From: Tigriopus japonicus
Lineage: Eukaryota > Arthropoda > Copepoda > Harpacticoida > Harpacticidae
Direction of reading: 5' to 3'
DNA length: 64,000 bases
NCBI GenBank assembly: GCA_010645155.1
Contig: JAAGOF010000070.1
Coordinates: 987,035 to 1,051,034, forward strand
The notes below the pieces were generated by a model. It made no database searches and had not been told where the DNA came from. It saw only the letters and a list, made by a program, of their open reading frames with translations. The translations under genes and the position numbers were made by a program. Below are positions 11,397 through 24,570 of the stretch, in pieces; within the stretch, counting starts at the first letter, position 1; each line of letters opens with the position of its first letter.

Positions 11397-13057
11397 TTGT
11401 TGGCACATTGAACTGAAATCCGACGAATTATGTCTCTTCCTGATATGCATAATACACGGTGCAAACTGGTCACGAAGTTTGCCTACACTTTGTTCCCTAA
11501 GTAACCACCGATATGAGGGCAAAATGCTTGATTTTGATTTGTTCACTACTCTCTTAAGCAAAAATGTAAAAATTAGGGTAACCTTTTTTATTGGGAATGC
11601 AAATACGGCCAATATAAGGGACTGAAACGGCAATTAGGGCTAAAAGTGTCAAATTATACAGTAAATGACAAATCAGCGCAAAATTAGCTTTCATTTGTTG
11701 GTCAGTTTTCACCCACAAAAATGTGAAATAGGACGAAAACATGGCACATAAATAGAATATTGGCCAATAAATTATGAACATAAGCCTTGACCAAAACATC
11801 CATTGTTGTCCTAAACCCGTCTTTGCTAGATGCCTGTACCTCTAATGACCAAAGATGAAGGCTAAGATCCAAGAATGGCTTTCTTTACGTTGTCGATTCA
11901 TGCATTTCTGTGTTTCGTCTTAGCACTAGCGTATCATTAAAAGAACCTCAGAGTATATCTTCGTCTATTGAGCCTCTCAACAAATAGTCTCACCATCTCC
12001 AATTCTATCTTCTACCACAAAGATCAATCTCCAAGTTTCTTTGTTTCCTTAGTGAATTCAGGCGTCAAGTTTTTCGTGGCTCCAATGAGCTCTTAACGAG
12101 TTCAATTGATGGATCTATTAGAGTTAAAAGAAGCTCTTTAACACGGTTTAATAAATCACCATGGACTAGCGTGTGAAATATTTCCTTATCAGTTGGCGAT
12201 ACGCTATTTTGAGAAATTATACTTAGAAGTGAATATTTTTATGATAAAAGACAAACACTTGTTATGTGAAAAACAGCGCCTCGATCATTCTACTCAGAAG
12301 CGACCGTTCTCTAATGATGTACTACCCTTAAGAAGCTGTCTCGGTTAGTGATGTGTTGATTCACATGTCATCTCTCCATGTACTGCAAGGCAAAGGAATC
12401 TTGCAGACATTTCCTGAAAGTGTCTAGTAGCCACTTCTATCAACACTAAGCTGTCAGACGTTGCTATTAATGGCAAGTAATTGAAAGGCCCGATGATGGA
12501 ACATTTCAATATCATATTCCTTGACCAAAGAAAAAGATGCAAAACAGCGCTTGCTTGCTTGCCTGCCTCCCTTTCCAATGGGTCTTTCTTTGTAGCTACA
12601 TTGACTAGCGGCCTTGCTCCATGGGAAGACGTCCTTAGGATGGTTGGGTGGTTCGATGGTTGGCTCGTAAATTTTTTCGCGTTCGGCGAGTTCTCGATCG
12701 ACTGTTGGTTGTCCGCTCCGAAGTCTCCGGTTCTCGGTCGTGCTCTTCCACAGGAATTGAAAAGAAAAGAATCTCGCTGGGGTTCCAACGTCCCTGTTCC
12801 TTCGTTCGACTCTCAGGATCTCGATTCAAATTGCGTGGTTAAGGCACAGTTTCGAGAAGACACCAGCGAGAGCGGGGTTCATGTGCCAAAGACAGGAAAC
12901 AACGGACAGATACATCGACCAAATGTAACCATTTCCTCCCGACGTGAAGGTCGATGGATAAATACTGGAAGAGGGGTGTTGGTGCATTGAAAGAGCTCGA
13001 CAATTGACGGATGAGACAACTCGTTGCCATTGGGATGCAGTTCTGTCTTCGTGCTTC

Positions 13058-14370
13058 ATGATGTCTCTGTCAGTGGGTCTAAATAATAGAGGAGATGCCA
13101 CCGAAGGGAGCGAGGCCCCAAATCTCGATGTCCATCCTATGGCTAACTGGACATTATTTCCATGTGGTGAGGCAAACAACACTGACGAAGACATGGTGGC
13201 GTCTCCGAGTGCATGGCCAAATGATCAGCAAATGTGTGGCAATTGGGTGGTGGGATATGGTTCGACACGCTCACAGCAATTGCAACATCCCGAATTTGAG
13301 CACATTTCACTCTTCCTCCTCTTGCTGTCTTTTTGTTTGGCAACCGTGGTGGGAAATATTCTCGTCGTGTTGGCTGTTCTTCGGGAACGGTCGCTTCACA
13401 CGGCCACTAATTACTTCATTACGTCCTTGGCAGTGGCCGATTGTCTGGTGGGGCTTGTGGTGATGCCCTTCTCTGCAGCTTATGAGGCCATGGACCAGCA
13501 ATGGGTTTTTGGCCCTGACTTATGTGACGCTTGGCACTCGCTCGACGTCCTGGCATCCACAGCCTCCATTTTGAACTTGTGCGTGATTTCATTAGACCGC
13601 TACTGGGCCATTACGGATCCCATGTCCTATCCGTTTCGCATGTCCAACACTCGGGCTTCGTTATTGATCTTACTGGTGTGGGTGTGCAGTTCTGCCATCT
13701 CATTCCCAGCCATCGCTTGGTGGCGAGCCACGGCCACAGGTCCGCCACCGCCTTGGCAATGTCCTTTCACGGAAGACACCGGCTACCTGGTGTTTTCTTC
13801 GATTGTCTCATTTTACGGTCCTCTAGCTGTGATGGTCTTCACGTATTTCAGGATCTATCGCGCAGCTCTCAAGCATACCAAGAGCCTTAAATCGGGATGC
13901 AAAGTTGTCGGGCAAAACGGAGAGATGACCATTCGAATTCATAAAGGTGGCGGTGGCGCGTCGACAGCGGCTGCAGGCGCCGCGGTGGCTGTGGTAGCTT
14001 CTCAGGGTGGTCAGCTCCTAAGAAAAGGCCATTCTCCTCCGTCTGACTCGTTTAAGCCCCATGAGATGGAAAACTCGGCCCTAGCCATCACGAACGGATT
14101 TAAGAACTTGGTTGTGACGAATCAAAAGAAGAATTTCTTCTCCAAGAAGCTATCCCAATTTGCAAAGGAGAAAAAGGCGGCCAAAACGCTGGGCACGGTC
14201 ATGGGTGTGTTCATCATCTGTTGGCTACCCTTCTTCTTGACCAACGTGATATCCGGCATTTGTTTGGATTGCATCCCAGCCATTGTCTTCCAAGTGGTCA
14301 ACTGGTTGGGTTGGATCAACTCAAGCATGAACCCAGTCATTTACGCCTGCTTCAGTCGGGACTTCAGGAG
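13058..14370 (+). CDS. Dop1R2: Dop1R2/DAMB-like dopamine receptor, exon 1 (seven-helix body)
   Basis: This exon encodes a class A amine GPCR of the invertebrate D1-like (Dop1R2/DAMB) type, which in insects couples dopamine to G proteins at the plasma membrane. Landmarks numbered from the ATG at 13058: two N-glycosylation sites (N30, N40), N100 in helix 1, D128 in helix 2, C156, the amine-binding D163, DRY at 180-182, W208, C235, serines 247, 248 and 251 in helix 5 for catechol contact, CWLPFF at 388-393, and NPVIY at 425-429. The third intracellular loop has a Gly/Ala-rich insert. An in-frame stop at 12959 makes 13058 the first usable ATG. The frame runs into a splice donor (GAG/GTAAGA) at 14371 directly after RDFR, leaving a split codon. 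I prefer Dop1R2 over D2-like because of LHTATNYFITSLAVADCLVG, SYPFRM, the IRIHKGG-type loop motif and AAKTLGTVMGVF. Confidence 0.93.
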
Positions 14371-17300
14371 GTAAGAAAGGCTTCTAGAAAGTCCCTTCAA
14401 CTCTCCATGCAAATGAGAAAATGTGAAAGTTCCACTCGAGGTCTTTTCTTTCCTCTTAAAGAATCCATAGGTCTCTCTTCGAATCAAAAACGAGAGAGGA
14501 AGAGGAATTAGAATTGATAAGAGGCGGAATAGGAGAAGCAGTGGAAGTGACGTTCAAGTGCGTCCCATATCTTCAATTAGCATATTCTTTCTTCCACTCA
14601 TTGAGAGGGAGAGAGTACGTCTTTGTGCTCACAGTCTCACACCTAAGAAGGTCGTCGACTGCTTGAGATGTATATCTGAACTAGGGCCCTTCGAACATGT
14701 CGTGTCAGTTGCCAGACAATACTTCCTCGTTAATAATTCAAGTCATCGTAAAATATCTATCGTAGAAGGAAAACTGATTGCTCAAGTCAGTATACCACAA
14801 CCTCTCCCAATCATGTAGAAATGTTTCGAGCATATTTAACGACAAACCGATCTAATATATGAGGTTCAACGTATCTAAATTATGGATCTTTGATCAGGCT
14901 TTATTGCAAACAACCAAATCAGAAATGTCCTTGGATGATTGAAGTATTGAGTTAATACCTCTGTAAAATTGGTGCAAAATGTGTTGTTCCTTTTGGAGTT
15001 AACAAAGCCTGACTGATTTACCATAAATGTATACCAACACAAGGGTATGTCTCATGTCACCAGATAATTTTAGAACAATCACATTGAAGGCAAATTTGAA
15101 GTGGTATGCACCATATTTGATTAGGCTGGCTATTCCTTCGGGTCTTCTGAGTTTTATTGGATGCCATGATTACTCAAAGGATGCTCTTGATCCAATTGTC
15201 CTGATCAGTGATCATCTTCATCAATATACTACTACTCACTTCTGATTTTTCGGCATAACAAATATGATGTTTGTCCTCGAGCAAGTTGTCTTCTAGTCTC
15301 AAACCATGAAGCTTTTCAAATTCGTAGCCTTATTTTGCAAGTGGATGTCTAAAAAGTGTGACAAGGCTGCTTCGGGTAAAGTTTAGATCCAGGATCCAAG
15401 GCCGAGAATATTTGAGGACTCATCGAGTTAATCGGTATTCATGGACGAAACAATATGGCTTGTGTTCTACGTATGTCTGAATAACAGAAACAGCAAAGCT
15501 GCGCCATTTCTCTGGCGAAGTTTGTTGATTTAGCGCAACAAATGTAGAAAGCCATGCTGAGCCAAAGTTTGAAATTTGCAAACTACGACGGATTAGATTT
15601 CATCCTAATCCGATTTGATTGCCCCTCAGGCCAAAACCAATGAATATTTATGGCCAAATGTCCGTCTGGTGAAGTGGAAATGCATACGTGAAATGTCCCA
15701 CATTCATCTGCTTCCTATACCTATAGTAGATGTCAAATTGTCAATTGGTTACATTGGATGGGTTGAGAAATTTGAGTGGGAATATTCTCAGCTGTCATTC
15801 GTCAGACTTTGAAAGGGTACATTTTTCGATAAGAAAGAAGCGCTCATGACCAGTTTCTTTTCAATTGGTCTGGTGAGAACCATTCATGCTTGGAACTTTT
15901 CAACTTCTTTTTCTCGATCTTTTGCAAGATCTTTGGGAGGTACAACTTAAAACACGTAGTTTTTGCTTCTTTACCCGAGGATCAATTCTATCCATATTTC
16001 ATTAGTCTCTGGATCTTTATGTCGGCAATCATACTTACTGAACTACTGGATGTCGGATGACCGACCGTTTGCTTGGTAAAACAATAAAATAAGCCGGTTT
16101 AAGATACCTTCAAATTGGCCCAGGTTTTAACTAAACACTCGACCACCTATTTCACTAAGGTTTAACAAATGTTTATCCACAGGTCACAAGTCCATGTAAA
16201 GTGTAATAATAAATGTTTTCTTGTTGGTAGACCTGGGATGTGGCTGAATTTACAAGTACTTGAGACAGTTGTCATATTGATCAATGTATTTGTAATGAAT
16301 TACAATTCGAAAGAACTTGTCACAAGTCCTTTGGTATCTGTTCTGATTTTTTCAAAATCCTGCCGTAACCCTGGAGCATGGTTTTATCTTATTAATGAAA
16401 AATCTTGACTTCAAAGCTTGTTTGGGAAAGTCACACAGATCTGGGTTGAGTAAACCAAAATACCCAGAATCCATTATTAATTCTTGAGTTGTAACGTATC
16501 CATCCTATTTTTTTCATTCTTTGGCCCGTTTTATGCGCAAAATGGCCTCGAAAGTTGCTTGAAAGTTCGGCTTTTCCCTTAACCGTGAACGATTCCTTGT
16601 CACCTTCCTGAATGTATTAAACGCAACAAACAAGTGGGATCCAATCAAAATATGTCAGCAAGTCGACACGAAGCAAGTCTCAAACTTTTCAATGCAACGA
16701 CATTGCTATGCTTGCTCCAAATACAATTTGACCGATCCGTTGTGCACGACGACTTTTATAGAATATTCAAGAGCTCATTTCGTCACGCGAAATGCAAACT
16801 CAAATAAGTATTCTTACTGTCATTGTTCAATGGTCTTTCTTTTATTTATGGTCTCGCCATTTATTGTTATCAATTTTGCTCTCCACTCAAGCTAAAAGCA
16901 ATTCCATCGTTGTTTTCATTGACATTTTTAGGAGATTCCAAAAAAAGAGTAAATGTCAAGTTTAGCGTAACAAGCGCATTTTTAGCCATTCATCAGCCTT
17001 TCTTTGTATTGGCTTCTTTTCATTTTTTATTCGTTGATGCGCAATGCATTTGTCACGATTTAGTTTGACGACCATGAAAGGCCACTTTTACTCAAACCTT
17101 CGTCATGAAGGCCAACCCTGTCATGACAAGCACCCTCCGGTCACAGAAAATTATGGACCAATGAAACATTAGCCAAATCACACGACCTAGTAATAACCTT
17201 TTCACATTACACCTTTTTCGCGAGTTGTAGCATTTTGCTCCAAAAAGCAAGTGCTTTTTGTGAGCTCTTAAAGTGCTGGATAAAAATATGGTTGGTCTCT

Positions 17301-20230
17301 TATTCAATCAATCAAATCAAAGAAATGGTCGGAGATGAGACCTTGTGACATCTTAGGATAAACGAAGCCATGTGTAAAGTAAAGACCCCAAAGAGACTCA
17401 AAAGATAGAGATTAAAAACGGATGTGCCTCGATAACGATTCTCTGGGAAATTCGTTGGCTCTTCATCCGCTTTCATCGTCATTTGAGTCCAAAGGAAGAG
17501 ATTAGAGAAGAAACGTGGTAAATGAAAAGAAGCATTAGGAAAGAGAGGACAATGAATTCGTCTTGGATCTTTTGGCATTTGTTCCTCTTCTGCTTGCTTT
17601 ATTCGACACGGAACAAGTGTTTTGTGCATGTTGTAACTTGCTAAAATGAATTTGCCGCCATCTTTTATTGCCCTCAGTATAAATACAAAAGCATTGTTAT
17701 AAATAACTCTCTTTCCTTTTCTTGCCAATTTTGTGGATTCTTGTTCTATACGATACATGTCACAATGAGTACTGAAGAAGCCAACAAAAAGTGCCCCAAG
17801 CTGTCAGGAGATAAAACTTGCGCTTAATGGTGCAAATCATAGAGAACAGTTAGAGTGTTTAAATGCACAGTACTCACACGTGTTTATGTCAGCTGTTATC
17901 TGGAGTAAAAGCGGTAAAACAAATCCAGCAGTTGTAACTTTGTAAAATTGAAACGGTAAAACATGATTCTTTACAACTCTCAACGTGATGCCATAAAATT
18001 CAAAAGCAAGATATTCCCTTAAATTAAAAAAAAGAACAGGTTCAAAATCAAATTTTACTGCATAAGCAACAGAGAGCTTCACGAATCTAGCTTTATCTAT
18101 GAAGGAAATGTACAAACCAATGCTATTCCAAGCTCCTCTTTCGAGTTCAAGACGCTCTAATGGCCTCGTTTTAATAGGTTTTCTTGTAATGTATTCCAAA
18201 CTGAGCCCAGAAACAGAAGCCTAGAAAACACGTAACTTTATTTATTGAACTACAAGTTAGAACGAGATGAAAAATCGAGATTTCTGTTCCGTCCTGGCTT
18301 GAGATTTCAAACTATGGAGATTAAAGTTGGAAACAAAATGAGGACAGGAGGATTATTGTTTTGATTAATATCGAAATAAAGAAAAAGTTTGGCTTTTCCA
18401 GAGTCACATGAGTTTTTCAACCTCAAAATGTGTGTCCTCAAACTTTCTGCAAACTCTAAACCGAGCAGCATTATTTGACCTTTTGAGTGAAGGCTCGCAC
18501 AAGTAATATGAGCACGAGTCTTTGATCCTTTTTTCAGAGAAGAGTTCATTTCCCTTAGAGCGCCAAAGTAGACCCATATGCTATTTAATCATGGTATGTG
18601 AAGTCATAGATGTTGTTGAGCCGTCATTTTTCAAGATCCGGATTTTCTTTTGAAACAAAACTTGTTCTTTCAAGTTTGGCTTTTGGTCGATATTTCACAG
18701 ATCGAGAATAGTTGTAGGTGCCACTGTTCGAATTTTATTCCATTCGAACAGTCTGCCAATTCAAAAAGGCCTCTTTTACGAGTTCGAGCAATAAATCGGT
18801 CGACAGTGGTGATTTGCCTTTTCCGTCTTTTTAGAGCTCGAACTGTTGATCCTATAAATTTTAGAACGGATCGGTACGCTTGATCGGCCAAAATCGGAAA
18901 TTCTTTTTCATTAGATCAAAGGCTGAATATGAAATAGTATTGGCAATGCTCCAATAATAAAGCCTGTCTTGGGGAGTCTCTTTTTGTAGGGAAAGTGTTG
19001 CCAGAACCAGGATGAGTATTCAAGCGGTTTTCTTCTATTGGCAGCGGATCAAATTGCAAAACAGCCTTAGCTTCTGAAGGTTACTTGTTATTCTTTTCAT
19101 CAACCTTCACGACCATTCCAACGAAGACCTTTCATTGAGGGTTCATCAATATCCAATCATCATGCTCTGAAGGAGCCTCCCAACTTTCTGACAGATTCAG
19201 GTCGCGCCTTGTTGGAAGTCAAACATCATCACAGGCCATATTTCGGCGGTCATTTTAAAATATTGGAAATGAGAAGGGCGTGCCAAGCTCAAGGGAGAGA
19301 CAGAAGGCGTGAACAAAGCTATATTTAAACAGTTTGAGCTCGAATGGTAAATTGGAAAAGGCTCTAAAGTTTTGCGGCACAGAAGTCGTTCGAACAAGAT
19401 TATTGAAATTTTTACTTTCCATTCATGGGGATAGAGAGCCAAACGGCCGTTATGAAGACACCCAAATGGAATGCAAAAAAAAGAAAAATCGAAATATATC
19501 TTTCCAGCCATTTTTAATAAAATCGACAACAAAAATAATTTTAAGAGTTTTTTAAAGGCATGTTTTTAAAATAGATTTTTTTCTAATCCGCCACAAATTA
19601 GCATTATGCTTCCCCTCCCTCTTATTGACATTACAATTTTTGGCCTTGAGAAGAGTACATCTAGTATGGGCAAAATGAACAAGCTCAAATGAGTTCTTTG
19701 GACAAACAATGTGTTTAAAATGCACCCTTTGTGAGGAAATTATTCCTGAGGTTAGTTTTATGAATGTCCTACGTACCTTCGAGGTAACTATGGCTGAGGT
19801 GTTTTGGTTGGTAGTGCTGCCAATTTATGACTCTATGAGTAAAATGATTTCAATATATTTTATTCTCTTGATTGCTACACTAACAAGCAATTTTAGCTCA
19901 TAACTTTTGTTCGCTTTTATTAAGAAGTTTCTTCTTATAAAAACCGTTTTCTGTTGCAAAAGCCAGGGATAGGGAGTAATTAGCTCCCTATTACAGTAGT
20001 ACGTAACCAGGGATGGGGAATTGTAATTGCAATTACAATTACATGTAATTGTAATCAAATAAAATTTTGAGCCAAGTAATTGTAATGGTAATTAATTACA
20101 TTTTTGGCCATGTGGTTGACGATTTTTTAAGTTACAAATTACCAATTACTTTTGAAAATCTTACTTCCACAAATTGAACATACACCCAATTTATCAGTTT
20201 TCACTTGCAAAACAATTATTTTGTCATCAA

Positions 20231-20938
20231 TAGAGCGGCCGAAAATATTTAATTTTCAAGGCCAAATATTTAAATAATATATAAGGAAAAAAAACATCAA
20301 AATATTTAAGAAAATATTCAAAAAGCACCCAAATATTTAAAAAATATTAAAATTTGTAGGTATTCAGGGGAAATAAATTGGTATTTTTAGAGCTTCTTCT
20401 GTATTCAAAATCCAAATTTTTGATGAAAATTTTGCAACGACGAAAATGCAGGTAGACAAATCTTGGGTGGAAAACATTCATACCATGTAGTGAAAATTGG
20501 TTATTCTTGACAATCTTTACTTTTACCCTAGATTTAATCAAAATGTTATTGGCCAAGATTTGGTTGAACATTCAACCCAGAATTTCCCGAATTTTCTTTT
20601 GGTTTTTTCTTTTCTAGATTCAAATCCGTTAATGTAATTTTCGAGGCCTAATCGACCAAATATTTCTTTCCCACGCAGAATAATTTCCCAATTTAGTTGT
20701 TGACTATTCACCTCAAAAATTGACTTAATAATTAAAAAAGGGAGATTTTGAAAATATTGTTTTGGGAAGGTCAGATTGTTTGCCAATATTTCAAAAGATA
20801 TGCGGAAATCATGATGATTCTTGATATAATTCAAAGAAACAAAGGGAATTTTCCTTTAGTTTTGGAAGAAAAAGCCCAAATATTTAAAAAGTGCTCAATA
20901 CGGTAAAATATTTGAAGTCAATATTTTTGGCCGCTCTA
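20231..20938. mobile_element. Non-autonomous hAT element, TAGAGCGGCC family
   Basis: The left end TAGAGCGGCCGAAAATA matches the reverse complement of the right end, TAGAGCGGCCAAAAATA. It is flanked by a perfect 8-bp target duplication GTCATCAA (20223-20230 and 20939-20946). The 708-bp body is AT-rich, with repeated AAATATTTAAA-type motifs near both termini, and encodes no transposase. The TAG/CTA termini and 8-bp duplication assign it to hAT. Confidence 0.93.
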
Positions 20939-21724
20939 GTCATCAACTTGAGGTAAAAAGTATGATACCACCAACAGATAACTTATGTTACAATACACAC
21001 CCAAGCTTTGATGTTTCAATACTTTAAAAATACAAGAGCTTTTGACTATAAATTTTGTGCCAGGATTTTGAGCTTTTCACCACCAAGGGTACACAAGAAG
21101 GAGCAAAAATAACATTTTAAGAATTCGTCATACTTGATATTGGGTCCTTTAACGAGCAGCTGACTGGGAGGTCACCTTAGTAATACAGCTCCAAATATTG
21201 CACCCTAACACAAACGTTTGACATATTTTCGAACTTCTCAATGTATATTGGACACGTAAGAACAAAACATTTGCGTATTAAAGCTCAAAGGTTGCACGTG
21301 TTTTCCATTTCATTGGTTCCGCTTAAAGGACTCTATACGTAAATGTACAAAGTTCGTATTTTCTGAAAAAGAAAAAAGTGCCTTGTGATTGATGGTATAC
21401 CCGTTCATAAGCTTTTGGTTTTGGTAAATCACTCTTTCATATAAATCTTTCTGGCATTAAAAGTTGCCAGTTGGTGCATCACTACTTAAAAATCGCAGAT
21501 CTTCAACATGTCGGGTTTTCAGTGTTTGTTTCATGAGGAAAAATAATTTTAGATTTACTTGCCAAGTAAATCAAGTAACTTGAAAACTTGGCGCCTTTGG
21601 CGTCATTCAGACTGCGGTTTGTCAAACTCCGTTGTTTGTTAAAGAACTGGCCGTTTCTTCATTTTTATATTGTCTTTTTATGCTTCAAAGCGTGGATACT
21701 TTTTTGCATGAATGAAGAAGGTTA

Positions 21725-22321
21725 CAGGGTGTCCAGGAATTGATGGTGCATCGTGCTTTTCCTTGCCATTCAGACTAAAAAAATACTTTAAAATTGAAAA
21801 AAATATCCTATAAGGAAGTGTTTTGAAAAAGGCTTATCCCATTGGAAACCATAGTTTCAAATGCATGCCACAATATTTGAATGGTTCAGACCGTATCAGG
21901 CAAAGCAGGTTAAAAAGGTATTCAAAATTCGTCTTGGAAGGACACTGCAATAATCATTCAGTCCAAGGGACATCTTAATCTTCTGATATCAACTCAATAT
22001 TGTTCAGGAGGCAAGAGGAACAATCATACAAGAGCCTTGATCTGAAGTATGTTAAAAACTTGAAGGGTATATGTGAAGTATGAGCATATTTTCAACCTAT
22101 GTCAAAAACGCAAAGTGAGGCCGAGAAAAAAATAAAAAGCACAAGCCCTCATGCCCAGTCAAATAACTAGAATAGCTTGATACAAGAAGTCTTAGAAAGC
22201 GTTCCAAGATACTTGCAACTGGCCTATAATCATATCTGCAAAAGTATGTTTTTCTTTAACGTGTCTTTAAGCCATTGAAAATTTCTTTTTTCCGATGCAC
22301 CTTCAATTTTTGGACACCCTG
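21725..22321. mobile_element. Mariner-type MITE with TA duplication
   Basis: The left end CAGGGTGTCCAGGAATTGAT and the reverse complement of the right end CAGGGTGTCCAAAAATTGAA form about 29-bp terminal inverted repeats that continue with GGTGCATCG. The dinucleotide TA flanks both sides (21723-21724 and 22322-22323). The 597-bp interior shows no transposase motif, so it is an internally deleted or satellite element. Confidence 0.9.
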
Positions 22322-23423
22322 TATTTCCGTTTCCACAAAACAAAAGAAAATGCCTCGTTGAACTTTCATGGCTGGACTTTGGGCAACAAAAACCACATTC
22401 ATTTTTATTTCGACTTTAGGAATAATATGCTGCAGATTTCCTTTACCATAACTGAATGTTAAGTCCGCTTGTAATCAAATATTCTGAAAAAGGCGGAGAT
22501 TCCCTGACAAAAATACGATATCGGGCATAAAGGTTTCTCATAAAGAAAGCTTCATGTATGCCACAGTTCCTTGAAAATTCCATTTAACCTCCCCAAAATT
22601 ATAGGTACCTTTCTCCCCCAAAAGGATTGTCGCCAAGCAATTCTGGCACTTATTTTTATAGCTGTTTTTTACCATTGTTGCTTCAATTATTCGCCGAAAT
22701 TTAAAACTTCGCAAATACCACTCACTGTATGTCCTTGTTTTTAAAACTGCGGATTGTTTCATTGAAACGTACTCGCTTGAGAAAAACTAAAGGGAAGTTT
22801 AGTTTAGATCTAAATCCAACCTGAACTCGTTAGAATTGCAATTGTCAAAAGCGCGAAACATTTCTTACAAATGGCTCTTTTTCTCTGTACGATTTTTTTT
22901 GTCTTTGAGCTCAACTGTGTTGCTAAAAAATCATTAAGCAAGGCATAACAATCAATACGTAACGCTCAAAGTTTTGCCAAAACGACCAAAAATATATGTT
23001 TACCGCCAGATGGCGTTGGTTATTACTTCATTCCTTTACTAAAGGACAACTCTGCGTCCTTAAAAACACTTGTCATGATGGAATTTTGAGAACATAAAAT
23101 GAACCACAATTAGTGTGACTTGAAAACAAGTTTCATCTACAGTTCTAGATACAAAAATGTCATCCCAGTTCTGTCCGTGGATATTAGCTTGGAACTATTC
23201 TCAATAGTCCGGCAACTAAAGTACTTAGCGAGTTGATTCATCAATCATACACTACTCACTCTTGTTAGAGCAAAGCAGTTGAAAGAGCATTTTCCTCAGA
23301 CAATATAATGGGTAGACCTCGCTTCGTGCCACAAAAAGAAGGACAACTTTGCTTCATCAGCTCGTGCATAACACTAAACCCTGTATGAATTTCGAACTTA
23401 TCAAAAAAATTCAAGCGTAGCCT

Positions 23424-23458
23424 AGAGCGCTATAATAATGTTTTTATTATAGCGCTCT
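23424..23458. repeat. Perfect 15-bp hairpin
   Basis: AGAGCGCTATAATAA (23424-23438) is followed by the five-base loop TGTTT and its exact reverse complement (23444-23458). GCGTAGCCTA occurs just outside on both sides in direct orientation. Confidence 0.85.
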
Positions 23459-23854
23459 GGCGTAGCCTAATCCTGAACGAACTCGGCGTATCCTACGTAC
23501 CTTGTTCTTCACACGATCCAGCGTCGTTACTTCTAAGCACGCGGTCTCTCTGAGATGTTTGAAGCCACAGAGTTCCTAGAGTGGAGATACCACAGCAGGC
23601 CGGCAGTGACTTTTTGTAGCGGGCAGCAAGGGCGAATCTGCAACACCCAACTAGTTGAAACTTACCCAAATAAGTCACTCACCGACGTTTGTTCTATGAT
23701 CTTCCACTTGCTTGGGCAAGGTTTTACGATATTCTTCGGAAATATCTGCCTTTTCACGCAACTTATGGGCAACTTTGATTTCAGTATCAGCTGAAAACAA
23801 GGCAGACAAAATGACAACAATAGCCCCTCTCAAGAAGTCCTTGCCCCTCTATAC

Positions 23855-24570
23855 TAGTGATGGGAGGCAAACAAGAGCTTGGGCAAGCGGTCCGGTACAG
23901 TACCTTGGACTTGCCGAAACTTGGGTCTACTTGGGTGCCTGTACAAGTATTTTTCCCACCTTACAGGTTTGCCAAATTTGCTAGGAATGAAGACTAAACC
24001 TTCGGCATCAGAATTTCAATTAACCAGAAAGTTTCAGCGAAATAGGGCCCATGCCCTTGTTAGGATGGATTTTTAGATGAAAATACACAATTCAAAGCTT
24101 ATGTATCGAGAAATGCAAAAGCTTTTGAGAATATTTCAAAAAAAAAAGAGTTGGCATCTTATATTTTTTTCTAGCAACTCTGAGTGACCGAGGTTGTTCC
24201 CAAGTGTGACTGTTAAATCTCATTCTTGATTGGCCCGAAAAGTGTATTCATGTGTGGCTTAGAACGGAAACTAAAGAAAAAACATGGTTTTGCAAATGCT
24301 ATCCAAATCAAAATATTTTTTGTTTCACTTCCACTGTTTATTGCTAAATTATTAAGGTCAAAAGATCATCGAAAATGCAACTTGACATTCTTTTCTTCTA
24401 AGTCACACTGCGAGTATCTTAACTCTTCAAAGAGCAACTGCCGGCAACTGCATCTTCCGATGTTCCTTGAGCTTGGGAAGTGTATTGGAGTATTGCCCAA
24501 GTAATGCTTGTCAACAACTTGTGCTTGGGGTGTTTGTGATGACTCATTACTTGCCCAAGTCACATCACTA
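23855..24570. mobile_element. Non-autonomous hAT element, long TAGTGATG form
   Basis: It begins TAGTGATGGGAGG and ends CACATCACTA, with GCTTGGGCAAG just inside the left end and its inverted counterpart CTTGCCCAAGT just inside the right. A perfect 8-bp target duplication CTCTATAC lies at 23847-23854 and 24571-24578. At 716 bp it may be the longer relative of the short elements at 3169-3417 and 56571-56857, which share its termini. No transposase is visible. Confidence 0.93.

Larger units (their letters stand above)
1..13057. other. Gene-free upstream region
   Basis: I see no reading frame here with a recognisable domain. Open frames are short and overlap on both strands. The stretch holds the repeats listed separately: an inverted pair near 0.8 kb, a hAT-like element near 1.2 kb, a 31-bp array near 1.6 kb, a duplicated block at 2.9-4.4 kb with a MITE and two SINE copies, and long-TIR elements near 8 and 11 kb. 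The last few hundred bases before 13058 are less AT-rich and probably include the receptor gene's 5' untranslated region, but I could not place a promoter. Confidence 0.6.

Noticed and set aside
11394..11799. Hydrophobic minus-strand frames suggestive of membrane helices
   Set aside because: Two short overlapping frames with AT-rich, Phe/Leu-biased composition. No motif or exon structure could be supported.
12481..12990. 169-codon plus-strand open frame just upstream of the receptor
   Set aside because: An overlapping 147-codon frame exists on the other strand, there is no recognisable domain, and its position fits a receptor 5' UTR.
13004..13057. Earlier in-frame start for the receptor
   Set aside because: The codon at 13004 is TTG; the first ATG after the in-frame stop at 12959 is at 13058.
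13058..14370. D2-like dopamine receptor assignment
   Set aside because: The helix 2, 3 and 4 signatures and the WLGWINSSMNPVIYACFSRD segment fit the invertebrate Dop1R2/DAMB type better; D2-like receptors typically have a different helix 2 (SLAIADLLVA) and a short tail ending in cysteine.
17312..17758. 148-codon minus-strand open frame
   Set aside because: No domain, signal or splice context is recognisable, and it sits within the receptor intron.
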